Below, one piece after another: positions 32,131-40,793 of a DNA stretch of 64,000 nucleotides. Source of the stretch: Bog-473 sp963701955 (lineage in GTDB: Bacteria > Actinomycetota > Acidimicrobiia > Acidimicrobiales > RAAP-2); assembly GCA_963701955.1 (NCBI GenBank), contig OY969694.1, positions 1,860,001 through 1,924,000 on the forward strand, read 5' to 3'. Numbering within the stretch: position 1 is the first letter of the stretch; each line of letters starts with the position of its first letter. A program made the translations under genes and the position numbers. The notes below the pieces were generated by a model. The model saw only the letters and a list, made by a program, of their open reading frames with translations. It was not told the DNA's origin and made no database searches.

Positions 32131-32174
32131 AGCCTAACGGCGGACGTACCGCCTTTCGGTGGAGCGGTTCCACC
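32131..32174. promoter_or_regulatory. Divergent control region: -10 box and two inverted repeats
   Basis: Minus-strand TAGGCT (32136-32131) serves the HAD gene as a leaderless -10 box. Directly upstream are GGCGG-N5-CCGCC (32139-32153) and GGTGGA-N5-TCCACC (32158-32174), both perfect. They sit where a regulator could act on the HAD promoter and on the divergent DUF2156 gene starting at 32212. Confidence 0.4.
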
Positions 32175-32211
32175 TCCGGGAGGAGAGGTCTGAGGGTCCG
32201 AAGGTGACACG

Positions 32212-35200
32212 ATGGACCCTGGCATGTCAGCTCACGAGGACACGGGGGTGGTCCGGTCGCCGGCCTCGGGTACCGGCGACCGGGGCGCCTGCGTCGTCAC
32301 CGTCCCCCTGGGCCGACGGGTGGAGATCGTCGGTGACCTCCTCCTCCCGACAGAACCCACCGACAGCTCACGTGCGGCGTGCCGCGACATCGCCCGCCGC
32401 CTTCACGAGTGGCAGGGACCGGGCATCGTCATCGTGTGCGGACGGTTGACCGCGTCGTGCTGCACCGAAGGTCCGCTCCAGGCCAACGCCCTCGACGGTC
32501 ACTCCGAGCTGACCGAAGCTCTCCGTCAGTTCTCACGGCGCCCCGACTCTCGAGTGCTGGCAATCCTCGCGGAGGGCGAAGAGGCGACCGAGCTGGCCCA
32601 AGGCGTGGAACGTCTCGGTGTCGAGGTGCATCGGTCCGTCGACCTCAGCTGCGAGACCGGTGCAGGACACAGGACCGTGCTGGTCAGAGCCGGCACGTTG
32701 CGACGAGACGCCAACGCACCGGTGGAGGCCACCCCGAACGAGGACAGGCCCTGGCTCGAAGGGATGGAGCGGCTGGACGACCCGCTCCGGGCACGCAGGT
32801 TCGTGACCTCGCGCCTCTTGTACCGGCGACTCCGTCGCTTCCTCTGGGCGCCGCCCTTGGTGCTCGCCGTGGTCGCGTTGGCGCTCCGTATCGACTTCGT
32901 CATCGACGGGCTGGGGCGCGTCTTCCGCTCTCCGCGCCAGCAGAACGCCCTCCAACGAGCGTATGCCGCGACCTGGTTCTCTCGCTTCGTTGTGACGATC
33001 CTGATCGCCGTTCTCCTGCTGGTCGTACTGGCCCTGGTGGTCGCCCTCACCTCCCGGGGAATCTGGCGGGCACTCGGCGGCGAGGACCTCCCTGCGCCGT
33101 GGTCACATGGGCCGGCAGGATCACGCCCGATCGCCCACGAGCAACTCGAGATCGACGACGTGGACGCTCTCGACGCCACACGTGCGGCGCTGGCCGGAGG
33201 GGCGTCGGGGCTGGTCGCTGGGGGCGCTCTGGTTCCCGAGCTCTCGCATCTCGATGCTGGCTTCTTCGCGTGTCCCGGCGCGACCTCCGAGGTCGTCCAC
33301 GAACATCGAGGTCGATTGGGACTTCCTCCGACGTTCCTCAGCCATCGCCAGCAGTCGACGCTCGAGATCGAGACCGGCGCGGACCTCCACGTCCGCCTGA
33401 ACCTGGCCGAGGCGGACCTGCCCACCGCCACGCTGGGCGAGCGTCTCGTGACGTCGGACATCGCCGTGAGGAGCACCTCGAGGTCTGCGGAGGTCCCAAC
33501 CGAACTGGCGGCCAGCTGGCCGAGTGGCGCGTCGTGGCCTCCGGCGCCCCATGTGGCGGCCGACCATATTCGGGTTCGCCGCATCCGGCGTCTCGCCGCC
33601 GTGTCACTGTTCGTGGCCGGAGCGATCGACCTGCTCTCGGCGGTCACCGCGCCGTTGCGCACCCACCTCCACCTGATCGCCCAGTACCTCCCGATCACGG
33701 TGGTCCAGGCCGCAGGAGCACTGACGGCCATCTCGGGCATCGGAATGATCATGCTGTCCCGCGGCGTCTTGCGAGGACAACGACGGTCCTGGGTGGTGGC
33801 CGTCGCATTGCTCTCGGCCTCCCTCGGACTTCACCTGGTCCACGCCGCCGACGTCATCACCCTGCTGGTGTGCGCCGCGGTGCTGACCCTGCTCATCGTC
33901 GAACGCGAGCGGTTCCGGGCCCAGACGGAGCCGGCCACCTTGGTGACGGCGTTCGTGATCCTGGCGGTGGGGGGCGCCCTCGCGACGCTCGGGGGCTTCG
34001 TCGCCGTGGAGGTGGCGGGACGGGTCCACCATCATCTGCTTCCGGGCTGGCCCGATGTGCTCGCCGGATCTGCCGAGCGCCTGGTCGGCGTCCAATGGGT
34101 GACCTTCCCCCCAACGATCGATCGCTATGCGTCGGTGAGCCTGTTGGCCGTCGGCTTCAGCCTCATCGTCGTGGCGCTGTACCTGCTCACTCGTCCCGTC
34201 GTCGACCGGCGGCTCTCGTCGGGGCGTGCCCATGCCGGACGGCGCGCCGCCGAGCTGCGCGCCCGGGACATCGTCCGACGGCACGGCACCGGGACGCTGG
34301 ACTACTTCGCCCTGCGCGACGACAAGCAGTGGTTCTTCCATCGCGACTCACTCGTGGCCTATGCCGTGCTCGGCGGCGTGTGCCTGGTGTCGCCCGATCC
34401 GATCGGGCCGTCGTCCGAGCGGGCCCACGTGTGGGACTCGTTCCGTCGCCACGTGGACCGCCACGGATGGAGCCTGGGTGTCATGGGGGCCAGCGAGGAA
34501 TGGCTCCCGACGTACCAGGCGTCGGGAATGCGCTTCTTGTACATAGGCGATGAGGCCGTCGTGGACACCCGCCGTTTCTCGCTCGAGGGCGGAAAGATGA
34601 AGGGGCTACGCCAAGCAGTCAACCGCGTCGCCCGTTATGGCTACACCGTGCGCTTCTTGGACCCTGCGCATCTCCAGCCGGCCGACGCGACGCGGATGGT
34701 CGACCTGATGGCCAAGAACCGGCGGGGCGAGAACGAGCGCGGCTTCTCGATGATGCTGGGGCGCATCTTCGACCCGCGCGACGTGGACCTGCTCCTCACT
34801 CTTGTCGAGGGACCCGACGGCGCCCCGGTCGCCATGTGCCAGTTCGTCCCCTCGCCGGCCATCGGTGGCTACTCACTCGACCTGATGCGCCGCGATCCTG
34901 GAGACCACCCGAACGGCCTGCTCGACTTCGCCCTGTGCTCGACCATCACCCACCTGCGCGAAACGGGGATGAAGGGCCTCAGCCTCAACTTCGCGGCCTT
35001 CCGATCGGTTCTGGAGGGCGACGCGGGGGACGGGGTCACCCAACGAGTCGAGCGCTGGGCGCTCCGGCGACTCTCGGGCGTACTCCAGATTGAGACCCTG
35101 TGGCGGTTCAACGCCAAGTACGAGCCTCGGTGGCTGCCGCGCTACATCGTCTTCGACTCGGCCGAGCAGTTCGTTCCCGTGGTGGCCCAGATCCTGAGAG

Positions 35201-35430
35201 CCGAATCGCTGACCGAAATTCCGGTGATCGGACGTCTCATGACCACCGCGGTTGCCAAGCGGTCGGGACGGGCCGTGGCTCCCGAGGTCCTGGCCGCTCT
35301 GGAGTCCGAGGATGGGGATGCCGCAGGCGGGGTCGCTCAGGACCGGGCGACGCGCCAGGATCACGACAGCGACCACGGTCAGGCCGGTTCACCCCGGCAG
35401 AAGACCGTTGCCACGCGGCCACGACCATGA
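32212..35430 (+). CDS. Large membrane protein: degenerate phosphoesterase-like N-terminus, membrane domain, DUF2156 acyltransferase domain
   Basis: 1072 residues, ATG at 32212 with AAGGTG upstream (ATG 32224 possible). Residues about 28-190 resemble a calcineurin-like phosphoesterase fold (VEIVGDLLLP, IVIVCGRL) but lack the expected metal-binding Asp/His/Asn set. Hydrophobic helices follow at about 215-290 and 460-660. Residues about 690-1010 match DUF2156/MprF C-terminal GNAT-like domains (TLDYFALRDDKQWFF, VSPDPIGP, EGGKMKGLRQAVNRV, YSLDLMRRDP, LSLNFAAFRSVL). MprF relatives transfer aminoacyl groups to phosphatidylglycerol; a related envelope role is inferred. The tail is charged and disordered. 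Confidence 0.75.
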   Translation: MDPGMSAHEDTGVVRSPASGTGDRGACVVTVPLGRRVEIVGDLLLPTEPTDSSRAACRDIARRLHEWQGPGIVIVCGRLTASCCTEGPLQANALDGHSELTEALRQFSRRPDSRVLAILAEGEEATELAQGVERLGVEVHRSVDLSCETGAGHRTVLVRAGTLRRDANAPVEATPNEDRPWLEGMERLDDPLRARRFVTSRLLYRRLRRFLWAPPLVLAVVALALRIDFVIDGLGRVFRSPRQQNALQRAYAATWFSRFVVTILIAVLLLVVLALVVALTSRGIWRALGGEDLPAPWSHGPAGSRPIAHEQLEIDDVDALDATRAALAGGASGLVAGGALVPELSHLDAGFFACPGATSEVVHEHRGRLGLPPTFLSHRQQSTLEIETGADLHVRLNLAEADLPTATLGERLVTSDIAVRSTSRSAEVPTELAASWPSGASWPPAPHVAADHIRVRRIRRLAAVSLFVAGAIDLLSAVTAPLRTHLHLIAQYLPITVVQAAGALTAISGIGMIMLSRGVLRGQRRSWVVAVALLSASLGLHLVHAADVITLLVCAAVLTLLIVERERFRAQTEPATLVTAFVILAVGGALATLGGFVAVEVAGRVHHHLLPGWPDVLAGSAERLVGVQWVTFPPTIDRYASVSLLAVGFSLIVVALYLLTRPVVDRRLSSGRAHAGRRAAELRARDIVRRHGTGTLDYFALRDDKQWFFHRDSLVAYAVLGGVCLVSPDPIGPSSERAHVWDSFRRHVDRHGWSLGVMGASEEWLPTYQASGMRFLYIGDEAVVDTRRFSLEGGKMKGLRQAVNRVARYGYTVRFLDPAHLQPADATRMVDLMAKNRRGENERGFSMMLGRIFDPRDVDLLLTLVEGPDGAPVAMCQFVPSPAIGGYSLDLMRRDPGDHPNGLLDFALCSTITHLRETGMKGLSLNFAAFRSVLEGDAGDGVTQRVERWALRRLSGVLQIETLWRFNAKYEPRWLPRYIVFDSAEQFVPVVAQILRAESLTEIPVIGRLMTTAVAKRSGRAVAPEVLAALESEDGDAAGGVAQDRATRQDHDSDHGQAGSPRQKTVATRPRP

Positions 35431-36817
35431 GTGACCTCGGCCCGGCGGCGCCACCGACCCCGGTCTCGGCGAGGCACGACCTCGCGGCGACCGAGAACGA
35501 ACGACGGGCTGCAGGGCGGGCGTCGCGGTGCTGGCCCCCCGGGAGGGGATCGGAGAGTGGGAGGAGGGCTCCCGCGGCCACGACGCCCTCGAGACGATCA
35601 TGGCCCAGAACGCCCAACGACTTCCCGAGCTGGTACCCCTCCGGCATCAGCGCATGTCGCTGTCTCCGTGGAACTACTACCGCGGTGCGGCGGCGGTCAT
35701 GGCAGCGGATCTGGCCTCCCGGCCGCACAGCCGCCTCGAGGTTCAGCTGTGCGGTGACGCCCACGTCCTGAACTTCGGACTGTGGGCCACGCCCGAGCGC
35801 AATCTCAACTTCGATCTGCGTGATTTCGACGAGACGCTTCCCGGGCCCTTCGAGTGGGACGTGGCGCGGTTGGCGGCCAGTCTCGTCGTGGCGGCACGCC
35901 AGAACGGGATCAAGGCGTCCAAGTCCGACGCTGCCGTCGCGGCCGCCGTCGATGCCTACCGGAACCGGATGCGCCACTACGCGTCGATGCCCGAGATCGA
36001 CATCTGGTACGACGGGATGCAGGCCGACCATTTCGTCGGCTTCTTCGAGCCCGCCGATCGTGGCGAGGTCAAGGTCGTCATTGAGAAGGGGAAGCAGACC
36101 CGAACGAGTCGCGGCGCCTTCTCGAAATTGACGACGATGGCGCGCGGGAGACCTCGAATCACCACCCGGCCACCACTGCGCGTGACGATCGACGACATCG
36201 AACAGGGAGACATCGTCGAACATCTCTTGACGCAGTATCGCCTGACGCTCCAGGAGGATCGACGGGCTCTCTTCGACCGCTTCACCCCGGTCGACGTGGT
36301 ACGGCAGGTCGTCGGGGTGGGCAGCGTCGGCATGGTCGTGTACCTCGTCCTTCTCACCGGTCGCTCCGGCGCGGACCCGCTCTTCTTGCAGTGCAAGCAG
36401 GCGGGACCGTCGGTCTACGAGTCGCACACCTACCCGAGCATGCACGACAACCACGGCGCGAGGGTGATCTCGGGCAAGCGGATGGTCCAGAGCGCCACCG
36501 ACATGTTCGTGGGCTGGAGCACCCTGGACAACCGTGACTTCTATGTGCGCCAGTACCGCGACATGAAGGTGATCCCGACCACCGACCTCGTCGCGCCGGT
36601 CCTCAAGGAGTTCGGCGCCGCCTGTGGGAGCACGCTGGCGCGAGCCCACGCGCGCTCGGGGGACCCTGTGGCGATCGACGCCTACATGGGCAAGGGAGAG
36701 GCGTTCACCAAGGCCATGCGGACCTTCGCCCGCCAGTACGCCGATCAGACCGAGCGGGATCACACGCAACTGGTTGCCGGAATCCGCCGGGGCAAGGTCC
36801 AAGGCGTACCCGAGTAG
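35427..36817 (+). CDS. DUF2252 family protein (apparent frameshift near 35527)
   Basis: The gene very likely starts at ATG 35427, overlapping the previous stop by ATGA: the first 33 codons end in ENERRAAGRAS, the usual DUF2252 opening. The frame is then lost; the rest (LAPREGIGEWEEGSRGHDAL onward) continues in another frame from about 35528 to 36817. One missing G near 35527 would join them. Conserved features: LVPLRHQRMSLSPWNYYRGAA, QLCGDAHVLNFGLWATPERNLNFDLRDFDET, EWDVARLAASLVVAAR and LARAHARSGD. The fold is kinase-like (GDAH, DFDE), but biochemical function is unknown. Coupling to the DUF2156 protein suggests a shared pathway. Confidence 0.82.
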
Positions 36818-36872
36818 CGACGAGACGGGTCCCGGGCGGAGAAGCGACCCGGTGTCCATGGGCCGATCTCAG

Positions 36873-36878
36873 TAGTAT
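36873..36878 (+). promoter_or_regulatory. -10 box TAGTAT for the efflux operon (leaderless)
   Basis: TAGTAT ends 8 nt before ATG 36887 with no ribosome site between. It is the only clear promoter before the lipoprotein-adaptor-ABC gene set. Confidence 0.55.
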
Positions 36879-36886
36879 CTCGGCCC

Positions 36887-37546
36887 ATGGACGGGGGGAA
36901 TGGCTCGAACCGCGTCCTTCGGCGCGCCACCGGTGCCGTGTTGGCGCTTGTCGTCGTGATGCTCGCGGCCTGCTCGAACGACCCGGGCACCACCGGAAAG
37001 GCGATCATGATTCAGTCGGGACAGGCGCCCCCGGGAGCGTTGCCGACGGGCGTTCCCGGAAGGGCGTCGGGCGCAGCGGCCAGCACGACCGTCCCGCTGG
37101 CCAAGCAGAACCCCACCACCGCCCTGTTCACCGCCACCGGTGCGTTCCAGTCGTGCCTCACCTCCATGGGCGTAACGTTCATGGGAGCGCCCAATCCCGC
37201 CAACCCCTCTTCGCCGGCCAACGACCCCGGTTACATCAAGGCCCTCGGCACATGCGCCGCGAAGAGCAACATCGTCCAGGCCCTCAAGGCCGTGCAGTCG
37301 GCCCAGGACAACCTGACCCCTGCACAAGTGAAGAAGGAGAACAAGGGCTACCTGGCCTGGCGCAAGTGCATGGTCTCCCGAGGTTGGAGCATTCCGCAGC
37401 CCACCCCGAACGCCAAGGGTCTGTTGTTCTCCTTCGGTGGTGGGGGCGGAGGGGGATCGGGTATCACACCGCCGCCGGGACAAAGCCTTCTCAACAGCAG
37501 CGACGTGCAGCAGTGCGCCGCCATTTCGCAGAAGAGCACCACATGA
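36887..37546 (+). CDS. Cys-containing lipoprotein of an ABC efflux operon
   Basis: 219 residues, ATG at 36887. Signal peptide with lipobox LAAC (C29), then an Ala/Pro-rich linker. The mature domain (about 80-215) has four spaced cysteines in the pattern SCLTSMGVTF, GTCAAKSN, RKCMVSRGW and QQCAAISQ, with a Gly-rich loop (eight Gly in a row) near residue 188. Similar small secreted proteins with (C)x3-4(G) motifs occur beside actinobacterial efflux adaptors; function unknown. Next gene is 41 bp downstream and shares the operon. Confidence 0.72.
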   Translation: MDGGNGSNRVLRRATGAVLALVVVMLAACSNDPGTTGKAIMIQSGQAPPGALPTGVPGRASGAAASTTVPLAKQNPTTALFTATGAFQSCLTSMGVTFMGAPNPANPSSPANDPGYIKALGTCAAKSNIVQALKAVQSAQDNLTPAQVKKENKGYLAWRKCMVSRGWSIPQPTPNAKGLLFSFGGGGGGGSGITPPPGQSLLNSSDVQQCAAISQKSTT

Positions 37547-37587
37547 TCGTCGGGGACTGACCGACGTGGGGACGGGGGGAACGGACA

Positions 37588-40050
37588 ATGTCGCATAGAA
37601 GAAGGATCGTCGTTGCCGTCGTGGTGGCGTGTGCGGTCCTGGCGGCGGGCGTCATCTCCTTTGCCGTCGCCTCGAACGGCAGCGGATCGACAGGCAACAA
37701 ACTCGTGATCCTCAGCACTGTCCAACGGCGCACGCTCCAGGGCACCGTCGCACTCACGGGAACGCTGGCGCGTAAGGAGATTCGCAACGTCACGGCAGCG
37801 ACCCAGGGACTGATCAGCGACGTCTCTGCGACGGACGGCAGCGTCACCAAGGCCGGGTCCGGGATGTTCGCGGTCAGCGGCCGCGAGGCCATCGCCGAGG
37901 AAGGTACGGTGCCGTTCTTCCGCTCCTTGGTCCCGGGCGACTCGGGTGCTGACGTGCTCCAGCTCAAGCAGATCCTCGACGCCGCCGGTGACTATGCCGG
38001 CCCGACCAACAATCTCTACACGGAACAGACGCAGTTCGCCCTCGCCCAGTGGCAGGCGCAGCACCACTACCCGAATTCCACTCCGGCCACCCCGCAGTCG
38101 GTCACGGTCTCCCTCGAGCAGGGTCAAGGGTACGAGTTGGGCAATCAGTCCACCGCCGGACTGGTGATCGGGCCGCCCAACGTGCCGTCGGCATCGCTCA
38201 CCTCCGCAGGTGCATCTCCGCGCGCCGTCCTCGCCGACGTGTCGCACGTCACCCCGCCGGGGACACCGACCCTCACCATCCAGTCGGTGTCGGACCAGGT
38301 GGTAGGGGGTCAGCCGGCAAACTTCGTGATCAGCGCCTCGCCTGCGCCGACGGCGGATCTGACCGTGGATCTCACCTCGGGCGGGACGGCGGGCCCGCAG
38401 AACGTGGTCACGCCGCCGACCTCAGTCGTCCTCCCCACGGGCAGCATGGAGACCGCCGTCACCGTGCAGACCCGGAGCACCACCGCAGTCCAACCCGTCA
38501 CCACCATCTCGCTTTCCATCTCCGGCGGTACGGGATATGTCGTCGGCAGCCCGGGCACGGCCCAGACGAGCATCGAGAACAATGCGGTGCCGACGGTTCA
38601 AATCACGGGGGCGACGTCCGTGTCACCGGGAGGCTCGGCCACGCTGACGGTGACGGCGAACCAGGCTCCCCTGCAGGACACGCAGGTGACGCTGGCCTTC
38701 GGGGGCAACGCCGTGGCAGGAACGGACTACACGATCCCCGATCCTGTCGTGACGCTCGCCGCCGGCACCACGAGCACGACGGTCACCATCGCCACGCGCA
38801 GCCGCAACGTGATCCAACCGAATACCTACATCGTTGTCTCGCTCTCTCCGAACCCGACGCAGTACGTCGTGGGCTCTCCGAATTCCGCGGTCGTCACCAT
38901 CAGCGGCAGCACCGCGCTCCCCACCGTCACCCTCACCTCGGCGACGACATACCTGCAGAAAGGTGAGCCCTACGCCATCTCGATCGGGCTCAGCCAGGCG
39001 ATGACCACCCCGCTGCCCATCACACTCTCGTTCGGCGGGGCGGCGGCCCCGGGAACCGACTACGTCGTTCCGGCAGGAGCGGTGACGGTTCCCGCAGGTC
39101 AGACATCCGTCGCGGTGCAGATCCCGACCGTCACCGACAACCTCGTCGAGCCCGACCGGGTCCTCACCGTGTCGCTCGCTGCCAATGCGTCCTACCAGAT
39201 CGGGAATCCGTCGAGCGCGTCGGTGACCATCACCTCGCAGATCGTCCCGAAGCTCACCCTCTCGGCGAGCTCCGGCAACGTGGCACAGGGCGGCACGGCG
39301 ACCTTCGTCATCACGGCGTCGCAACCTCCGACCCAGAGCACATCGGTCAACTTCGCGGTGGCGGGAACCGCGCAACCGGGGCAGAGCTATGAGCCGCTCA
39401 CCGGCACGGCCCTCCTCCTGCCCGGTCAGACCCAGGTCACCGTGACGATCCAGTCCCTGCAACGCAACATCACGTTCGAACCGACCGACATGATCGTGGG
39501 CTCGTGGCCGACGCGCGTCGGCACCGTGCACGTGAAGGCCGGTCAACCGGTCGCACCGGGGACCAACATCCTGACGCTGACCGAGCCGACCTTGACGGTC
39601 ACCCTCAATGCCTCGGCCTCGAACCGCACCGAGCTCGCGGTGGGTCAGTCGTGCACCGTGCAGATCAACGGGGCCACCTCGTCGGTGACCGGCACGATCA
39701 CCGAGCTGGACTCGACCCCGACCGAGCTCGCCTCGACCACCCCGGGGCAGGCCGGGCAGCAGGTCTACCAGGGGAAGATCGAGGCTGCCGGTCTCGACGG
39801 CGCCGACGGGTCGGCCGTCTCAATCACGGTCGTGACCCAACAGGAGGGCAACGCCCTGACCGTGCCCATCGCCGCCGTGAAGCAGAACGGGTCGGGTCGG
39901 GATGTGGTCCGAGTGGTCGACGTGACGCACGGTGGGCGCATCACGGAGGTTCCCGTGACCACCGGTCTGACCGAGGGCTCCTACATTCAGGTCAAGAGTG
40001 GGTTGCGCGCGGGACAGACCGTGGTCGTCGAAGTCGATCGGGCGTCGTGA
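37588..40050 (+). CDS. Membrane-fusion (efflux adaptor) protein with peptidoglycan-binding domain and Calx-beta repeat insertion
   Basis: 820 residues, ATG at 37588. N-terminal signal anchor (about 7-28), adaptor start (LQGTVALTGTLARKEIRNV), a peptidoglycan-binding-like domain at about 107-152 (LVPGDSGADVLQLKQILDAAG), then four beta-rich repeats at about 227-331, 331-440, 443-549 and 550-640, recognisable as Calx-beta-like (AGTDYTIPD, PGTDYVVPAGAVTVPAG, VEPDRVLTVSL). The adaptor barrel resumes near 640 (VGTVHVKAGQPVAPGTNIL, LTVPIAAVKQ, VVRVVDVTHGGRITEVPVTTGLTEGSYIQV). It would link the ABC permease to the cell wall. It overlaps the ATPase gene by GTGA. Confidence 0.82.
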   Translation: MSHRRRIVVAVVVACAVLAAGVISFAVASNGSGSTGNKLVILSTVQRRTLQGTVALTGTLARKEIRNVTAATQGLISDVSATDGSVTKAGSGMFAVSGREAIAEEGTVPFFRSLVPGDSGADVLQLKQILDAAGDYAGPTNNLYTEQTQFALAQWQAQHHYPNSTPATPQSVTVSLEQGQGYELGNQSTAGLVIGPPNVPSASLTSAGASPRAVLADVSHVTPPGTPTLTIQSVSDQVVGGQPANFVISASPAPTADLTVDLTSGGTAGPQNVVTPPTSVVLPTGSMETAVTVQTRSTTAVQPVTTISLSISGGTGYVVGSPGTAQTSIENNAVPTVQITGATSVSPGGSATLTVTANQAPLQDTQVTLAFGGNAVAGTDYTIPDPVVTLAAGTTSTTVTIATRSRNVIQPNTYIVVSLSPNPTQYVVGSPNSAVVTISGSTALPTVTLTSATTYLQKGEPYAISIGLSQAMTTPLPITLSFGGAAAPGTDYVVPAGAVTVPAGQTSVAVQIPTVTDNLVEPDRVLTVSLAANASYQIGNPSSASVTITSQIVPKLTLSASSGNVAQGGTATFVITASQPPTQSTSVNFAVAGTAQPGQSYEPLTGTALLLPGQTQVTVTIQSLQRNITFEPTDMIVGSWPTRVGTVHVKAGQPVAPGTNILTLTEPTLTVTLNASASNRTELAVGQSCTVQINGATSSVTGTITELDSTPTELASTTPGQAGQQVYQGKIEAAGLDGADGSAVSITVVTQQEGNALTVPIAAVKQNGSGRDVVRVVDVTHGGRITEVPVTTGLTEGSYIQVKSGLRAGQTVVVEVDRAS

Positions 40051-40793
40051 ACCGCGCAGCACCGACACGATCTGCGGTCCCGGGATGCGGACCGGGAGAC
40101 CAGCCCCTGCTCGAGCTCGAGCACGTCTCGCGCCTCTACGGCGAGGAGGTCGTCGTACACGCGCTGCGTGACGTGTCCCTGCAGATCCGTCCCGGAGAGT
40201 TCATCTCGATCGTCGGGCCCTCGGGATCAGGGAAGTCCACGATGCTCGGACTCCTCGGCGTTCTCGATCTTCCGAGCGCCGGATCTGTGTGGGTGGCCGG
40301 CCACGACGTCAGCACGCTCGATGACGCGGCCCGTTCCCGGCTGCGCGGCGACTCCATCGGGTTCGTCTTCCAGCAGTTCCACCTGATCCCCCACCTGACC
40401 GCGCTCGGCAACGTCGAGACCGCGCTGCTCTACCGCGACATGCGACCGCGTGAGCGCAAGGAGAAGGCGCGTGGCGTGCTCGAGGAGCTCGGGCTCGGTG
40501 CACGAGTCGACCACCGCCCGGTACAGATGTCGGGAGGCGAACAGCAACGGGTGGCGCTGGCGCGCGCCCTGGTGACCGATCCACTGATGGTGCTGGCCGA
40601 CGAGCCGACCGGTGCGCTGGACTCGGCCAACGCCGCGCATGTCCTCGAGGTGTTCAAGGGCCTCCGCACTCCGGCTCGAGCCGTGGTGATCGTGACCCAC
40701 GACCCGACGGTGGCCAACACGGCGCAGCGCCGCATCTCCATGCGAGACGGGACCATCGTGGAGGACGTGCTGCTGGCGGAGGCGACAGGGTGA
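40047..40793 (+). CDS. ABC transporter ATP-binding protein (MacB/LolD type)
   Basis: 248 residues from GTG 40047, overlapping the adaptor stop. Walker A GPSGSGKST, Q-loop FVFQQFHLIPHLTALGNVETALLY, signature MSGGEQQRVALARAL, Walker B MVLADEPTGALD and switch His in VIVTHDPTVA are all intact. The family drives mechanotransmission-type MacB permeases for drug, peptide or lipoprotein export. Overlaps the permease start (GTGA). Confidence 0.95.
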   Translation: MNRAAPTRSAVPGCGPGDQPLLELEHVSRLYGEEVVVHALRDVSLQIRPGEFISIVGPSGSGKSTMLGLLGVLDLPSAGSVWVAGHDVSTLDDAARSRLRGDSIGFVFQQFHLIPHLTALGNVETALLYRDMRPRERKEKARGVLEELGLGARVDHRPVQMSGGEQQRVALARALVTDPLMVLADEPTGALDSANAAHVLEVFKGLRTPARAVVIVTHDPTVANTAQRRISMRDGTIVEDVLLAEATG

